Counted from the first letter of the stretch, positions 1 to 9,167 are shown. The stretch is DNA of 64,000 bases from Candidatus Bathyarchaeota archaeon (GCA_018396535.1 JAGTQC010000003.1:112052-176051), one strand, 5' to 3'. Translations and numbers: made by a program. Notes: a model not told the origin generated them from the letters alone.

Positions 1-1
1 C

Positions 2-1381
2 GCATACTATCTCGTAGCTGATCCAGGTGTATTCCCGCATCCGCATACAGGTATATACATACCTATTAGGGCTGAGTATACGGTTACTACAGCAGGACCT
101 GATGGGAAGCTTGGTGTTCCAGCGGATGCCTTAAAATATGATCTATCATCTGAGAGGTTTATCCCTGTCGGTGAGGGTGTTAAAGCTACGAGTAAGGTTA
201 CCTTTAAGTTTACACTTGGTAAATGGCATCATGGCCAGCCTATAACTAAAGCTGATATACTTTACGGTATAGCAGAGACTTTCAAGGTTACGTTGGAAGA
301 ATCTCCTCTCTACGATCCGGTTGCAGCATCTCCAGGTAGAGTGTTATTTACGAGTTTACTTAGAGGTGTTAAGTTTATAGCTGATGATACGGTTGAAGTC
401 TATGTAGATTACTGGCATGTTGATAGTAGCTATATAGCTAGTATGGCTAGTGTATGGGTTGATACACCGTGGGAGCTGCTAGTATTGATGAATGAAGCTG
501 TCCTCGAGAGGAAGCTTGCATGGTCAGTCGATATGGCTGATGAATGGGGTGTGGATCAGCTGGACTTAACTAAGGGTCCTTCGATAGAGATCCTTAAAGA
601 CATACTGTATAGGCTTGTCGAGGAGAATCGTATACCATCCGAGCTTGAAGGGCTAGTATCTTTGGATGAAGCTAGAGTTAGATGGAATGCTCTTAGAAGC
701 TTCTACGAGGCTAGAAAACACTTCTGGGTTAGTAACGGTCCATACATATTCGGCTCGGCTGATACTGTAGCTCTACAGATGACTTTCGAAGCTTTTAGAG
801 ACTACCCGTTCAGAGCTGATAGATGGGATGGTATGATAACTATGAAGGTTCCAGGTGTACGTGTAGTTAAAGCTCCAGAGGATGTTATCCCAGGGTTGGA
901 GGCTACTTTCAACTTAGCAGTCGAAGTAGAGGGTAAACCATACGATAGAGCGGTAGTGAAATATCTGCTATTAGATAGCTTAGGTAACCTAGTCGCTTCA
1001 GGAATAGCTAAACCTAAAGGTGGAGGAGCCTTCGATATAACCCTTACAGGTATAGAGACTGGTAGACTTGCTTTAGGAACGTATACACTGAAACTTATAG
1101 CTGTAGGAGAGGAGGCGGCTCTCCCATCGACATCATCCTATACGTTCACCGTTACATCTCCGATCGCATACTTCGAACGTCTAGTTAAAGCTACTAGAGC
1201 CGATCTAGAAGCTAGAATTTCGACTATGGAAAGCCGTGTAAACACTATATCTAGCGATATAGACCGTCTATCCACTACTTTAACAGGTATTCAGAGTACG
1301 GTTAACACCGTATTAGCGTTATCGGTGGTAGCTATAGTCGTAGCTGTAGTAGCTATAGTATTATCGCTACGTAGAAGGTAA
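2..1381 (+). CDS. ABC transporter substrate-binding protein, family 5 (C-terminal part)
   Basis: The frame is open from base 2, so the gene begins before the window and only the C-terminal ~460 residues are seen. A TTG at 293 is internal and not the start. The visible part resembles the second half of peptide/nickel binding proteins (SBP family 5), for example the segment around 'FTLGKWHHGQPITKADIL'. It is followed by an Ig-like stretch, a heptad-rich coiled coil near the C-terminus and one hydrophobic segment ending in three arginines. This is the usual archaeal arrangement of a binding protein held outside the membrane by a C-terminal anchor. Permease and ATPase genes follow on the same strand, so a peptide or sugar-oligomer importer is likely. 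The substrate cannot be read from the sequence. Confidence 0.85.
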   Translation, partial: AYYLVADPGVFPHPHTGIYIPIRAEYTVTTAGPDGKLGVPADALKYDLSSERFIPVGEGVKATSKVTFKFTLGKWHHGQPITKADILYGIAETFKVTLEESPLYDPVAASPGRVLFTSLLRGVKFIADDTVEVYVDYWHVDSSYIASMASVWVDTPWELLVLMNEAVLERKLAWSVDMADEWGVDQLDLTKGPSIEILKDILYRLVEENRIPSELEGLVSLDEARVRWNALRSFYEARKHFWVSNGPYIFGSADTVALQMTFEAFRDYPFRADRWDGMITMKVPGVRVVKAPEDVIPGLEATFNLAVEVEGKPYDRAVVKYLLLDSLGNLVASGIAKPKGGGAFDITLTGIETGRLALGTYTLKLIAVGEEAALPSTSSYTFTVTSPIAYFERLVKATRADLEARISTMESRVNTISSDIDRLSTTLTGIQSTVNTVLALSVVAIVVAVVAIVLSLRRR

Positions 1382-1460
1382 ATCCACCCTGATCATCCTC
1401 TACTACATTTTTTCTCCTCGACATATTTGTTGCCTACTCGATAGCTAGTGTGGAGAAAAG

Positions 1461-1468
1461 TTTATAGG
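1461..1468 (+). promoter_or_regulatory. TATA box for the ABC permease/ATPase genes
   Basis: A 'tttatagg' element lies about 35-40 nt before the ATG at 1502, which would give a transcript with a very short leader. It suggests the permease-ATPase genes can be transcribed separately from the binding protein, giving different amounts of each. Inferred from spacing only. Confidence 0.4.
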
Positions 1469-1501
1469 TTAATGTATTAGCTTATGCTATGGTAAATCGG
1501 T

Positions 1502-2572
1502 ATGCGGCTGCCGCTAGCGATGTTAAAGTATCTAGCTAAGCGTATGATACTGTTATTTGCTACGCTCGTAGTAGCTATATATCTAACCATAATCATAGCT
1601 AACGCTGGCGGTCTTATAGATGATATATTGAAGGCTCAGCTTAGATACGAGATAGCGAGTAATCTAGCTAGATCTCCAGGCTGGTCTCAGCTCACTGAGG
1701 AGGAACAGAGGAGGATTATAGATGAGAGATTTCAATCTGCTATAGAAGCTAAGGGGTTGGATAGACCGTTCCTAGAGCGTACGTTTAAATATCTCATAGA
1801 TGCCTTAACGTTAAGTCTCGGTAGAGCTCTCTTCATAACGAGTGCTAGCGGATCTAAAGCGGTAGGCGATATAATACTGGAGAGGTTGCCGCAAACAGTG
1901 CTATTATTCACTACAGGTACCATACTTTACTCCATTATAGGTCTCCTCCTAGGATTGTATATGGCTAAACGTCCAGGCGGGTTTTTCGATAGGATATTCT
2001 CAGTCTTTGCTGTGGTAACTCAAGTTATACCTCCATGGTTCTTCGGTATCCTCTTCATAATGGTGTTCGCATACTATCTCGGATTAGTACCGTTCGGGGG
2101 CATGGTGAGTGTACCTCCACCTAGGGATCCTCTGAACTATGTACTAGATGTAGCTTACCATATGGCTCTACCGTTATTCACATGGATATTCTCGCTATTC
2201 GGTGCTTGGGCGTATATAGCTAGGAACCTTATAGTTCAGATAGCTGAGGAGGATTTCGTAAACACGGCTAAAGCTAAAGGTCTACCTGAGAATATTGTTA
2301 TGCGTAGACATGTATTGAGACCTAGCCTCCCGCCTATCGTAACGGTTATCTCGTTATCGCTTATAGCTTCATGGCAAGGAGCTATAATAACCGAGACTGT
2401 GTTCAACTGGCCTGGTTTAGGTACGTTATTCTATCAAGCGATAAACTCGTTGGATGCACCTGTAGTTATAGGGTTAACAGTTATATACGCTTACCTACTC
2501 GTAGCTACTGTACTCGTACTAGATCTAGTCTATAGTATACTAGATCCGAGGATAAGAGCTGGGAGGATTTAG
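1502..2572 (+). CDS. ABC transporter permease, DppB/OppB type
   Basis: Inner-membrane permease of a peptide-class (PepT) ABC importer, 356 residues. The first transmembrane helix (about residues 12-36) is followed by a ~90-residue external segment, then five further helices. The cytoplasmic EAA loop that contacts the ATPase is visible around residues 245-275 ('EEDFVNTAKAKGLPENIV'). It ends 3 nt before the second permease gene, so the two are translated together. Family assignment is firm; the transported substrate is unknown. Confidence 0.92.
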   Translation: MRLPLAMLKYLAKRMILLFATLVVAIYLTIIIANAGGLIDDILKAQLRYEIASNLARSPGWSQLTEEEQRRIIDERFQSAIEAKGLDRPFLERTFKYLIDALTLSLGRALFITSASGSKAVGDIILERLPQTVLLFTTGTILYSIIGLLLGLYMAKRPGGFFDRIFSVFAVVTQVIPPWFFGILFIMVFAYYLGLVPFGGMVSVPPPRDPLNYVLDVAYHMALPLFTWIFSLFGAWAYIARNLIVQIAEEDFVNTAKAKGLPENIVMRRHVLRPSLPPIVTVISLSLIASWQGAIITETVFNWPGLGTLFYQAINSLDAPVVIGLTVIYAYLLVATVLVLDLVYSILDPRIRAGRI

Positions 2573-2575
2573 ACT

Positions 2576-3958
2576 ATGAGTGCATCTAGGGGGTTACAAG
2601 ATGTAGCGGATGCCGTACTAAGATCTAAAACCGGTTTGGTAGGATTATCCATCCTGGTAGCTATGGTGATCTTATCTATCCTAGCTCTAGCATATGTACC
2701 TTTCGACGTAGCTAGGGAGTGGAATAACCCATCATTCTGGCAGCGTAATCCTAGACTTGCCCTACCGAGTTGGATAAATATATTCCTAGGTGGGAGACTC
2801 CCGGAGACTATAACACTCTCTAACGATAGCTTCCGTAAATACTCGTATTATCTTGAAACAGTAGGATTGAAGTATTGTATACTCGAAGCGGATTTATCGT
2901 ATTCGTATGGAGATTTCCCATCCGAACTGCGTCTCCTACTCTATATAAAAGGTGAGGAAGCTTTAACAACGGTGAGATGGATTCAACCTAACGGTGTGGA
3001 TCTAACGGTATGGAAGGGTTCGTTTAAACGTGGTTCTAATACCATCTACATATCACGTCAGATAGATGTGCGTGAATTTATCAGGGATTCTTTGAAAAAG
3101 CTTAATCTTACAATACCATCAACAGTGAATCCTGAGGTAATCCTATTCGTAGATAATACTATGGTTCATAGCGAACTTACACCGGTTAACGGTAGGTATA
3201 GGATTAAGATAGAAGCTGTATCTTCAGATCCGTATACGGATGTAGAAGCTGAATTTATAGTCTATGGTAGGGTCTATGGTTTAGCAGGTACTGATGATAA
3301 GAGGCGTGATCTATTCGTAGGTCTAGTTTGGGGTGCACCTATAGCTTTAGCCTTCGGTTTAATCGCTGCTATAGCTACGAGCCTTCTACAGACGCTTATA
3401 GGTTCGTTGAGTGCGTGGTATGGAGGCTTTATCGATGAAGCTATCCAGAGGGTTACGGATGTATATATGATAATCCCCTTCCTACCTATACTTATCACTA
3501 TATCGGTTATATATAGGATAGATATATGGACTCTTCTACTGGTAGTCGTAGGTTTAAGCTTATTTGGAGGAGCTACTAAGACTGCTAGGAGTATGACATT
3601 CCAGATTATGGCTGAGCAGTATATAGAAGCAGCTATATCCTATGGTGCTAGTCGTAGACGTATCCTTCTCCTATACATACTACCTAGGTTGATGCCTTAT
3701 ACTATGGCTAACATAGTATTATCTGTACCAGGCTATGTATTCCTCGAAGCAGCTCTAAGCGTATTGGGTCTGGGAGATCCTATGATGCCTACATGGGGTA
3801 AGATTATAAGCGATGCCTACTCTGGGGGAGCGGTTGTGCATGGGTTATGGTGGTGGATACTGCTACCATCAGCTCTTATAATACTTACAGCTATCTCGTT
3901 CGCATTCTTAGGGCTAGCTCTAGATAAGGTTGTTAATCCTAGGTTGAGGGAGAGGTAG
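2576..3958 (+). CDS. ABC transporter permease, DppC/OppC type, with large external insertion
   Basis: Second permease of the importer. At 460 residues it is much longer than usual DppC proteins (~280-300). The extra length is a hydrophilic, beta-rich segment at about residues 55-245, between the first helix and the core, which should lie outside the cell. The core carries the EAA loop ('AEQYIEAAISYGASRRRI') and the C-terminal helices. The insertion may help dock the binding protein or the substrate, but that is inference. The next gene starts 6 nt downstream. Confidence 0.9.
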   Translation: MSASRGLQDVADAVLRSKTGLVGLSILVAMVILSILALAYVPFDVAREWNNPSFWQRNPRLALPSWINIFLGGRLPETITLSNDSFRKYSYYLETVGLKYCILEADLSYSYGDFPSELRLLLYIKGEEALTTVRWIQPNGVDLTVWKGSFKRGSNTIYISRQIDVREFIRDSLKKLNLTIPSTVNPEVILFVDNTMVHSELTPVNGRYRIKIEAVSSDPYTDVEAEFIVYGRVYGLAGTDDKRRDLFVGLVWGAPIALAFGLIAAIATSLLQTLIGSLSAWYGGFIDEAIQRVTDVYMIIPFLPILITISVIYRIDIWTLLLVVVGLSLFGGATKTARSMTFQIMAEQYIEAAISYGASRRRILLLYILPRLMPYTMANIVLSVPGYVFLEAALSVLGLGDPMMPTWGKIISDAYSGGAVVHGLWWWILLPSALIILTAISFAFLGLALDKVVNPRLRER

Positions 3959-3964
3959 AACTGT

Positions 3965-4924
3965 ATGGATAGCCTCTTAAAGGTTAGGGGTTTGAAGCTA
4001 TACTATAGGACTAGGAGAGGTATCGTTAGAGCTGTTGATGGTGTTAGCTTCGATCTACGTAGGGGTGAAACTCTAGCTATAGTAGGGGAATCCGGATGTG
4101 GTAAATCCTCTATGGCTATAGCTATAATACGGATACTCCCTAGAAATATCGATACGTATGATGGTGAGATAATACTGGATGGGGTTGATATTATGAAGAT
4201 CGATGATGGTAGATTTAGAGAGGAGGTAGCTTGGAGGAGGATCTCTATGGTATTCCAGGGTGCTATGAATGCTTTAAACCCTGTTATGAAGGTTGGATTC
4301 CAGGTTGCGGAGCCTCTGATACTTCATGGTAAAATGGATAAGGGTGAAGCCTTAGGTAAAGCTAGGACATTACTAGGGTTGGTAGGTCTACCTCCGTTTA
4401 TAGCTGATAGGTATCCTCATGAACTTAGTGGAGGTATGAAGCAGAGGGTTGTTATAGCTATGGCTCTAGCTTTGAATCCAGAAATAGTTATACTAGATGA
4501 GCCTACATCTGCGTTAGATGTTATAACTCAAGCTAACATAATGAACCTGCTTAAGAAGCTTAAGAAGGAGAGGGGTCTCTCATACATATTTATAACGCAT
4601 GATCTAGCTCTCGCAAGCGAGCTTGCAGATACAGTCGCGGTTATGTATGGGGGTAAGATAATGGAATATGGGGCTGCAGAACAGTTATACCTAGATCCGA
4701 AGCATCCATACTCTCAGAAGCTACTAGCTAGTATACCTACTTTGAGAACTGATAAGAAGCTTGAATTCATACCTGGTGCTCCTCCAGATCTAGTATCTCC
4801 TCCACCAGGATGCCGTTTCCATCCTAGATGCCCCTACGCTATGCCTGTATGTAGGGAGAGGGAGCCTATACTCGGAGAGGTTGAGAAGGATAGATACGTA
4901 GCATGCTGGCTATACGGTGGGTGA
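3965..4924 (+). CDS. Peptide-type ABC transporter ATPase, DppD/OppD type
   Basis: Cytoplasmic ATPase powering the importer, 319 residues. Walker A 'GESGCGKSS', Q-loop '[12 protein letters not shown]', signature 'LSGGMKQR' and Walker B 'IVILDEPTS' followed by an H-loop ('ITHD') are all intact. The C-terminus has the cysteine-rich oligopeptide ABC domain ('[14 protein letters not shown]'). The gene overlaps the next ATPase gene by 8 bp. Two stretches of its DNA, 80 and 112 bp, are identical to the next gene (see repeat entries), while the rest has diverged. Confidence 0.93.
   Translation: MDSLLKVRGLKLYYRTRRGIVRAVDGVSFDLRRGETLAIVGESGCGKSSMAIAIIRILPRNIDTYDGEIILDGVDIMKIDDGRFREEVAWRRISMVFQGAMNALNPVMKVGFQVAEPLILHGKMDKGEALGKARTLLGLVGLPPFIADRYPHELSGGMKQRVVIAMALALNPEIVILDEPTSALDVITQANIMNLLKKLKKERGLSYIFITHDLALASELADTVAVMYGGKIMEYGAAEQLYLDPKHPYSQKLLASIPTLRTDKKLEFIPGAPPDLVSPPPGCRFHPRCPYAMPVCREREPILGEVEKDRYVACWLYGG
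4025..4104 (+). repeat. 80-bp exact repeat, copy 1 (pairs with 5007-5086)
   Basis: This 80-bp stretch covers the N-terminal beta strands and Walker A of the first ATPase gene. It is identical base for base to 5007-5086 in the second. Flanking sequence differs at once on both sides, including third codon positions, which fits gene conversion between tandem paralogues better than protein-level constraint. Confidence 0.9.
4805..4916 (+). repeat. 112-bp exact repeat, copy 1 (pairs with 5778-5889)
   Basis: This 112-bp stretch encodes the C-terminal cysteine-rich domain and runs almost to the stop codon. It is identical to 5778-5889 in the next gene. Confidence 0.9.
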
Positions 4925-5897
4925 TTTGAGCATAGCTAATCTACTCGAAGTTCGAAATCTAAGAGTCTGGTTTCCTATAAGAAGGTTGTTTAAAGAACCT
5001 TTATTTGTTAGAGCTGTTGATGGTGTTAGCTTCGATCTACGTAGGGGTGAAACTCTAGCTATAGTAGGGGAATCCGGATGTGGTAAGACGACTCTAGGTA
5101 AGGCATGTCTTAGGCTAGTCGAACCGACATCCGGTTCGATATTATACGATGGGAGGGATATTACTAGTATACCGGATAAGGAATTGAAGTGGTATCGTAG
5201 AGAAGCTCAGATAATATACCAGGATCCATTCAGTAGTCTAAACCCATTCTTCACAGTATACAAGATTCTGGAGGAGCCTCTAATAGTAAACGAGGTTGGA
5301 GATGATAGATCTGAGCTTGTATATAAAGCTCTAGAAGATGTTAAGCTCACACCGATCGAGGAGTTTGTAGGTAAGTATCCGCATATGCTGAGCGGTGGGC
5401 AGAGGCAGAGGGTTGCTATAGCTAGAGCTTTAATCTTGAAACCGCGTTTCGTAGTAGCTGATGAACCAGTATCTATGCTCGATGTATCGGTTAGGGTAGA
5501 GATACTCTACCTTCTCAAAGAATTGCAGGAGAGGTATGGTATAGCCTTCCTGTATATAACCCATGATATAGCTACGGTGAAATACTTCTCAGATCGTATA
5601 GGAGTTATGTATGCAGGTAACTTTGTCGAATCAGGTTTGATTAAAACCGTGGTATCGGATCCGCTACACCCGTATACGAAGGCGTTGATAGAAGCTATAC
5701 CGGATCCGGATCCGAAGAATAGGTTTGTGGAGAGAAAGGTTGTAGCAGGTGAACCGCCTAACCCTATAGATATACCTCCAGGATGCCGTTTCCATCCTAG
5801 ATGCCCCTACGCTATGCCTGTATGTAGGGAGAGGGAGCCTATACTCGGAGAGGTTGAGAAGGATAGATACGTAGCATGCTGGCTATACGATCGGTAG
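4917..5897 (+). CDS. Peptide-type ABC transporter ATPase, DppF/OppF type
   Basis: Second ATPase of the importer, 326 residues. Walker A '[11 protein letters not shown]', Q-loop '[12 protein letters not shown]', signature 'LSGGQRQR' and Walker B 'FVVADEPVS' are intact. The same cysteine-rich C-terminal domain as its partner is present. The GTG at 4917 overlaps the upstream gene's end; a TTG at 4926 preceded by GGTGGGTGA is an equally plausible start. This is the last gene of the importer; a minus-strand gene converges from 5943. Confidence 0.92.
   Translation: MGDLSIANLLEVRNLRVWFPIRRLFKEPLFVRAVDGVSFDLRRGETLAIVGESGCGKTTLGKACLRLVEPTSGSILYDGRDITSIPDKELKWYRREAQIIYQDPFSSLNPFFTVYKILEEPLIVNEVGDDRSELVYKALEDVKLTPIEEFVGKYPHMLSGGQRQRVAIARALILKPRFVVADEPVSMLDVSVRVEILYLLKELQERYGIAFLYITHDIATVKYFSDRIGVMYAGNFVESGLIKTVVSDPLHPYTKALIEAIPDPDPKNRFVERKVVAGEPPNPIDIPPGCRFHPRCPYAMPVCREREPILGEVEKDRYVACWLYDR
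5007..5086 (+). repeat. 80-bp exact repeat, copy 2 (pairs with 4025-4104)
   Basis: Second copy of the N-terminal identical tract shared by the two adjacent ATPase genes, 982 bp from the first. Confidence 0.9.
5778..5889 (+). repeat. 112-bp exact repeat, copy 2 (pairs with 4805-4916)
   Basis: Second copy of the C-terminal identical tract, 973 bp from the first. Because the spacing differs from that of the N-terminal pair, these are two separate tracts within diverged genes and not one recent duplication. Confidence 0.9.
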
Positions 5898-5942
5898 GAT
5901 AACTAAGAAATGGTATGGTTGGAGATTGTTTAAGCTATCCTT

Positions 5943-7106
5943 CTAACCTGTAAGTATTATCTTCTTAACGACGTCTATAATCCTAGCTTGATCGCCAGTC
6001 TCCCTAGCCTCCTCCAGCTCATCTCTCCTAGCGTATATTAGTAGAGCTTTCTTCATCAAGTTTCCGAATATCTCTTTACTAAGCTTCATAGCCTTCACCG
6101 GATCCATCCTATACGTGAATTGATCCTCTCCAAACCATCCATCGTAGCCTATATCTATAGCTGCGTATAGGTAGTCTACGAAACGCCATATATCTCCTGT
6201 ACCGAATACCCTATCTTCATCGTTACTATGTAGTTTAGCAGTATTTATATGGAATCCCACTATGGGTACACCCATACCATGTAATGCGTATACTGTGAAT
6301 GCTGGTTCGACTGCATACATCTGTTCATGCCCATAATCTATGGTTACACCCATAACCTTAGACCCCACCTCCTCGTTCACCTTATAGGCTATCCATCCAG
6401 CTAGGTGTGTTGTAGGAACTATCATATTCCCCTCTTTAGGCTCCTTAAGCTTAGCTTCGACACCGAATTTTAGATCAAGCTCTCTACACCTCTTCGAAGC
6501 TTGTCTACAAGCATCGAGGAACCATTCGAATTTACGTAGATAGTTTGATTCGAAGTTGTAATCCCACCCATCCTGACCTGGCCATAGGCTTAGGCTAGGG
6601 CTTCCAACTTCTCTAGCTAGATCTGCAGCTTGTAGTAGTATTTCGAATGCCCTCTCCCTAACCTCTCTTATAGGGTTTGTTACAGATCCAAGCTTCCATC
6701 TGGGATCTGTGAACATATTTATATTCATATTCGATACCTTGAGGCTAAGCTTTTCGAGGATCGATTTAACCTTCACAACCCTATCCTCATCTATCCTTAG
6801 ATTCTCATCTAGGAATAGTACATCGTGGAACTCAACCCCTTCTATACCTGCTTCAGCTATCCTCTTAAGCTGTGCTTCTATACTCGAATCCAACTCTGGG
6901 AAGTATCCTCTAGTAGCGAATCTATCTAGAAAATCTCCTGCAGACCAGTGTCCAGCTGCGAATTTTATATCGAAATCCTTGAAGAATCTATCCAGTACAT
7001 CGCCTTCAAGATAACCCTTATACTCTGTTTCAAGCTTCGCAAGATTATTCTTAGATACCTTCAAGCCGCTATCACCCCGAATAGAAATTGTCGAATCTTT
7101 AACCAA
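5943..7106 (-). CDS. Xylose isomerase-like TIM-barrel protein
   Basis: A 387-residue protein of the xylose isomerase/AP-endonuclease 2 TIM-barrel superfamily. Features reminiscent of xylose isomerase include a Trp-rich strand ('SLWPGQDGWDY'), a metal-ligand glutamate region ('GVEAKLKEPKEGNMI'), 'TIDYGHEQMY' and 'FHINTAKLHSNDED'. It probably isomerises or epimerises a sugar, but xylose is not proven. The TTG at 7106 is the longest start; the first ~30 residues look unconserved, so the true start may be internal. It lies 8 nt after the RLI stop and may be cotranscribed with it. Confidence 0.75.
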   Translation of the reverse strand: MVKDSTISIRGDSGLKVSKNNLAKLETEYKGYLEGDVLDRFFKDFDIKFAAGHWSAGDFLDRFATRGYFPELDSSIEAQLKRIAEAGIEGVEFHDVLFLDENLRIDEDRVVKVKSILEKLSLKVSNMNINMFTDPRWKLGSVTNPIREVRERAFEILLQAADLAREVGSPSLSLWPGQDGWDYNFESNYLRKFEWFLDACRQASKRCRELDLKFGVEAKLKEPKEGNMIVPTTHLAGWIAYKVNEEVGSKVMGVTIDYGHEQMYAVEPAFTVYALHGMGVPIVGFHINTAKLHSNDEDRVFGTGDIWRFVDYLYAAIDIGYDGWFGEDQFTYRMDPVKAMKLSKEIFGNLMKKALLIYARRDELEEARETGDQARIIDVVKKIILTG

Positions 7107-7114
7107 TATTAAAC

Positions 7115-8920
7115 TTACTCCTCCTCGATAGTAGCGGCTGTATAGTAGTATTCACCCATCTCCTTCTGTATCCTATCCAGTCTCGAACCCTCCTTATTAG
7201 CTCTAGGCCTATACGTTTGTCTATCCCTTCTAAACGTTACTCCAAGCTCCTTGAGGAACATATTCATACCACTCCTCATATCCATAGGCTGATGCCCGTA
7301 ACCATCGACTCCAGGTATACCTGAGAATACCATAAGCCTATCAGCTATGAAATCTTGGACTAGTATATCATGCTCGACGACGAAGGCAACCCTACCGAGA
7401 TTTTCTACGATCCTACGAACAGCTCTAGCCATAGCTAACCTCTCCTCTACATCTAGATATGCGCTAGGCTCATCGAGTAGGTATATATCAGCATCCATGG
7501 ATAAACATATAGCTATAGCTAGCTTCTGAAGCTCACCGCCGCTTAGATCTGATACCCTCCTATCTAAGATCTTATCCAATCTGAAGGGTCTATATATCTC
7601 CTCTCTGAAGAAGCTGGACTCCATCCTATCGCCTAGAGTCTTCCTCAATAATACTTCTACAACCCCATCGTAATCCCCGGATATATACTGAGGCTTATAA
7701 CTAACCTTAACTCCACCTGGTAGGGCATCCCCCTCGTCAGGCTTCTCCAACCCGGCTAGAAGCTTAACGAACGTAGTCTTACCGATACCATTCGGTCCTA
7801 GTATACCTATAACCTCGCCTCTACGTATGAATCCAGGTTCAACTCTCAGAGTGAATCCTCCAAGCTTCTTAACCATGAAGCCCCAGCTATACTCTATATC
7901 GATAGACTCAGCTACCTGGGTAGGTGGTTTAACCTGGAATCTTATAGGTTGACTCCTAAACCTTACATTATCGCTTGGAATATATCCTTCGAGAAACATG
8001 TTTATCCCATCTCTAACAGCTCTAGGATAGGATACTATACCGTATACACCTGGATCACCATATAGAACCGATATCATATCAGACATGTAATCCAATACTA
8101 TCAGATCATGCTCAGCTACGACTACCATAACATCCTGTTTAGCTAGCCATCTGATAACCCTAGCTACCTTAATCCTCTGACGTACATCTAGATAGCTTGA
8201 AGGCTCGTCGAATATGTATACATCAGCATCTCTACATACAACCGCTGCTATAGCAACCCTCTGTAGCTCTCCACCGCTAAGTACATCCACCCTTCTATCG
8301 ATAACTTCTCTAAGCTCTAGGATCGATACGATATAATCCATAACGCCCCGCTCATCTAGCTTAGATAGGAGTCTACTAGCTTCGCCCTTAAACACTCTAG
8401 GTATAGCATCTATATACTGAGGCTTATACGCTACTCTAAGATTACCCGAGGCGAGTTTAGCGAAGTAGTCTTTAAGAGATGTACCTCCGAAGTACTCTAT
8501 TATACTATCCCAGTCTGGCGGATCACCCTCCACTACTCCTAGGTTAGGTTTAAGCTTACCTGCAAGTATACGGAGGGATGTAGATTTACCTACACCATTC
8601 TTACCTACTAGACCTAGTACGGTAGATCTAGCTGGTATAGGTAGTCTGAATAGTTTAAACCCGTTAACACCATATCTATGGATACATTCACCTTCAAGCT
8701 CTCCTGGAAGATTAACTATCGATATAGCTTTAAACGGGCATTTATTAACACAGATACCGCATCCTATGCATAGCTCCTCAGATATTATAGGCTTACCCTT
8801 ATCATCCACCTTGATAACTTCGATCTTATTCCTAACGAGTGGGCATAGACGTCTGCATAGTAGTCCACAATCTTCTACACGGCAGCTATCTCTATCTATT
8901 ACAGCAATCCTGTTAGTCAT
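7115..8920 (-). CDS. Ribosome recycling ATPase RLI/ABCE1
   Basis: Splits ribosomes after termination; a soluble twin-ATPase with two 4Fe-4S clusters. The N-terminal ferredoxin region has cysteine sets 'CRVEDCGLLCRRLCP' and 'CIGCGICVNKCP'. NBD1 shows Walker A 'GKNGVGKST' and signature 'LSGGELQR'; NBD2 shows 'GPNGIGKTT' and 'LSGGELQK'. I place the start at the ATG at 8920, because AGGTG lies 6 nt upstream; the GTG at 8929 is part of that ribosome-binding site. About 601 residues, normal for the family. The Glu/Trp miniprotein gene lies immediately upstream on the same strand. Confidence 0.96.
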   Translation of the reverse strand: MTNRIAVIDRDSCRVEDCGLLCRRLCPLVRNKIEVIKVDDKGKPIISEELCIGCGICVNKCPFKAISIVNLPGELEGECIHRYGVNGFKLFRLPIPARSTVLGLVGKNGVGKSTSLRILAGKLKPNLGVVEGDPPDWDSIIEYFGGTSLKDYFAKLASGNLRVAYKPQYIDAIPRVFKGEASRLLSKLDERGVMDYIVSILELREVIDRRVDVLSGGELQRVAIAAVVCRDADVYIFDEPSSYLDVRQRIKVARVIRWLAKQDVMVVVAEHDLIVLDYMSDMISVLYGDPGVYGIVSYPRAVRDGINMFLEGYIPSDNVRFRSQPIRFQVKPPTQVAESIDIEYSWGFMVKKLGGFTLRVEPGFIRRGEVIGILGPNGIGKTTFVKLLAGLEKPDEGDALPGGVKVSYKPQYISGDYDGVVEVLLRKTLGDRMESSFFREEIYRPFRLDKILDRRVSDLSGGELQKLAIAICLSMDADIYLLDEPSAYLDVEERLAMARAVRRIVENLGRVAFVVEHDILVQDFIADRLMVFSGIPGVDGYGHQPMDMRSGMNMFLKELGVTFRRDRQTYRPRANKEGSRLDRIQKEMGEYYYTAATIEEE

Positions 8921-8961
8921 AGCCGACACCTAGAATGATTCCGCTATAGGTGAATGATAGT

Positions 8962-8979
8962 GGAAAGGGGAAAAAAGGT
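8962..8979 (-). terminator. T-rich terminator candidate after the Glu/Trp miniprotein
   Basis: On the minus strand this reads CCTTTTTTCCCCTTTCC, a pyrimidine run with a T6 tract. It lies between the miniprotein stop (9011) and the RLI ribosome-binding site. Such tracts end transcription in many archaea without a hairpin. Sequence-based guess only. Confidence 0.35.
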
Positions 8980-9010
8980 AACGGAAGGAGTGGAAGGTTG
9001 GGGGGCTAAG

Positions 9011-9118
9011 CTACCACTCCTCCTCTTCCTCTTCCTCCCACTCTTCCTCCTCCCACTCCTCTTCCTCCCATTCCTCCTCCCATTCTTCCTCCTCTTCCTC
9101 CTCTTCGAATCTGAACAT
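9011..9118 (-). CDS. 35-residue Glu/Trp-repeat miniprotein (not recognised)
   Basis: ATG at 9118, stop TAG at 9013-9011. The protein is MFRF followed only by glutamates and tryptophans: 26 Glu and 5 Trp, with Trp at positions 13, 17, 22, 27 and 35. A strong ribosome-binding site (GGAGGTG) sits 7 nt before the ATG and a TATA-like element lies further upstream. Codon pattern favours this strand: the Glu codons are a natural mixture of 9 GAA and 17 GAG. Read the other way, the same DNA would need only CTC for Leu and only TTC for Phe, unlike neighbouring genes. Extremely acidic, so presumably soluble and able to bind a basic partner or metal, but no function is assigned. It sits just upstream of the RLI gene. 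Confidence 0.7.
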   Translation of the reverse strand: MFRFEEEEEEEEWEEEWEEEEWEEEEWEEEEEEEW

Positions 9119-9125
9119 GATCTAA

Positions 9126-9132
9126 CACCTCC
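9126..9132 (-). promoter_or_regulatory. Ribosome-binding site of the Glu/Trp miniprotein
   Basis: GGAGGTG on the minus strand, 7 nt before the ATG at 9118. Just upstream, CCCCGCTAAGGGG (about 9132-9146) could fold into a small hairpin reaching the edge of this site, so translation might be adjustable. Confidence 0.65.
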
Positions 9133-9167
9133 CCCTTAGCGGGGCTAAAGAAGCATCCCCACCGCTA

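Noticed and set aside
9017..9106. Pyrimidine-rich repeats at 9017-9106 as a microsatellite or CRISPR-like array
   Set aside because: The irregular 3-nt steps follow Glu and Trp codons; there are no constant repeats or spacers.
8954..9139. Plus-strand ORF of 61 residues, Leu/Phe/Pro-rich, opposite the Glu/Trp miniprotein
   Set aside because: It would require only CTC for Leu and only TTC for Phe over ~35 codons, unlike neighbouring genes, and AGGTGA directly abuts its ATG. The minus strand has natural codon mixing, a well-spaced ribosome-binding site and a TATA element.
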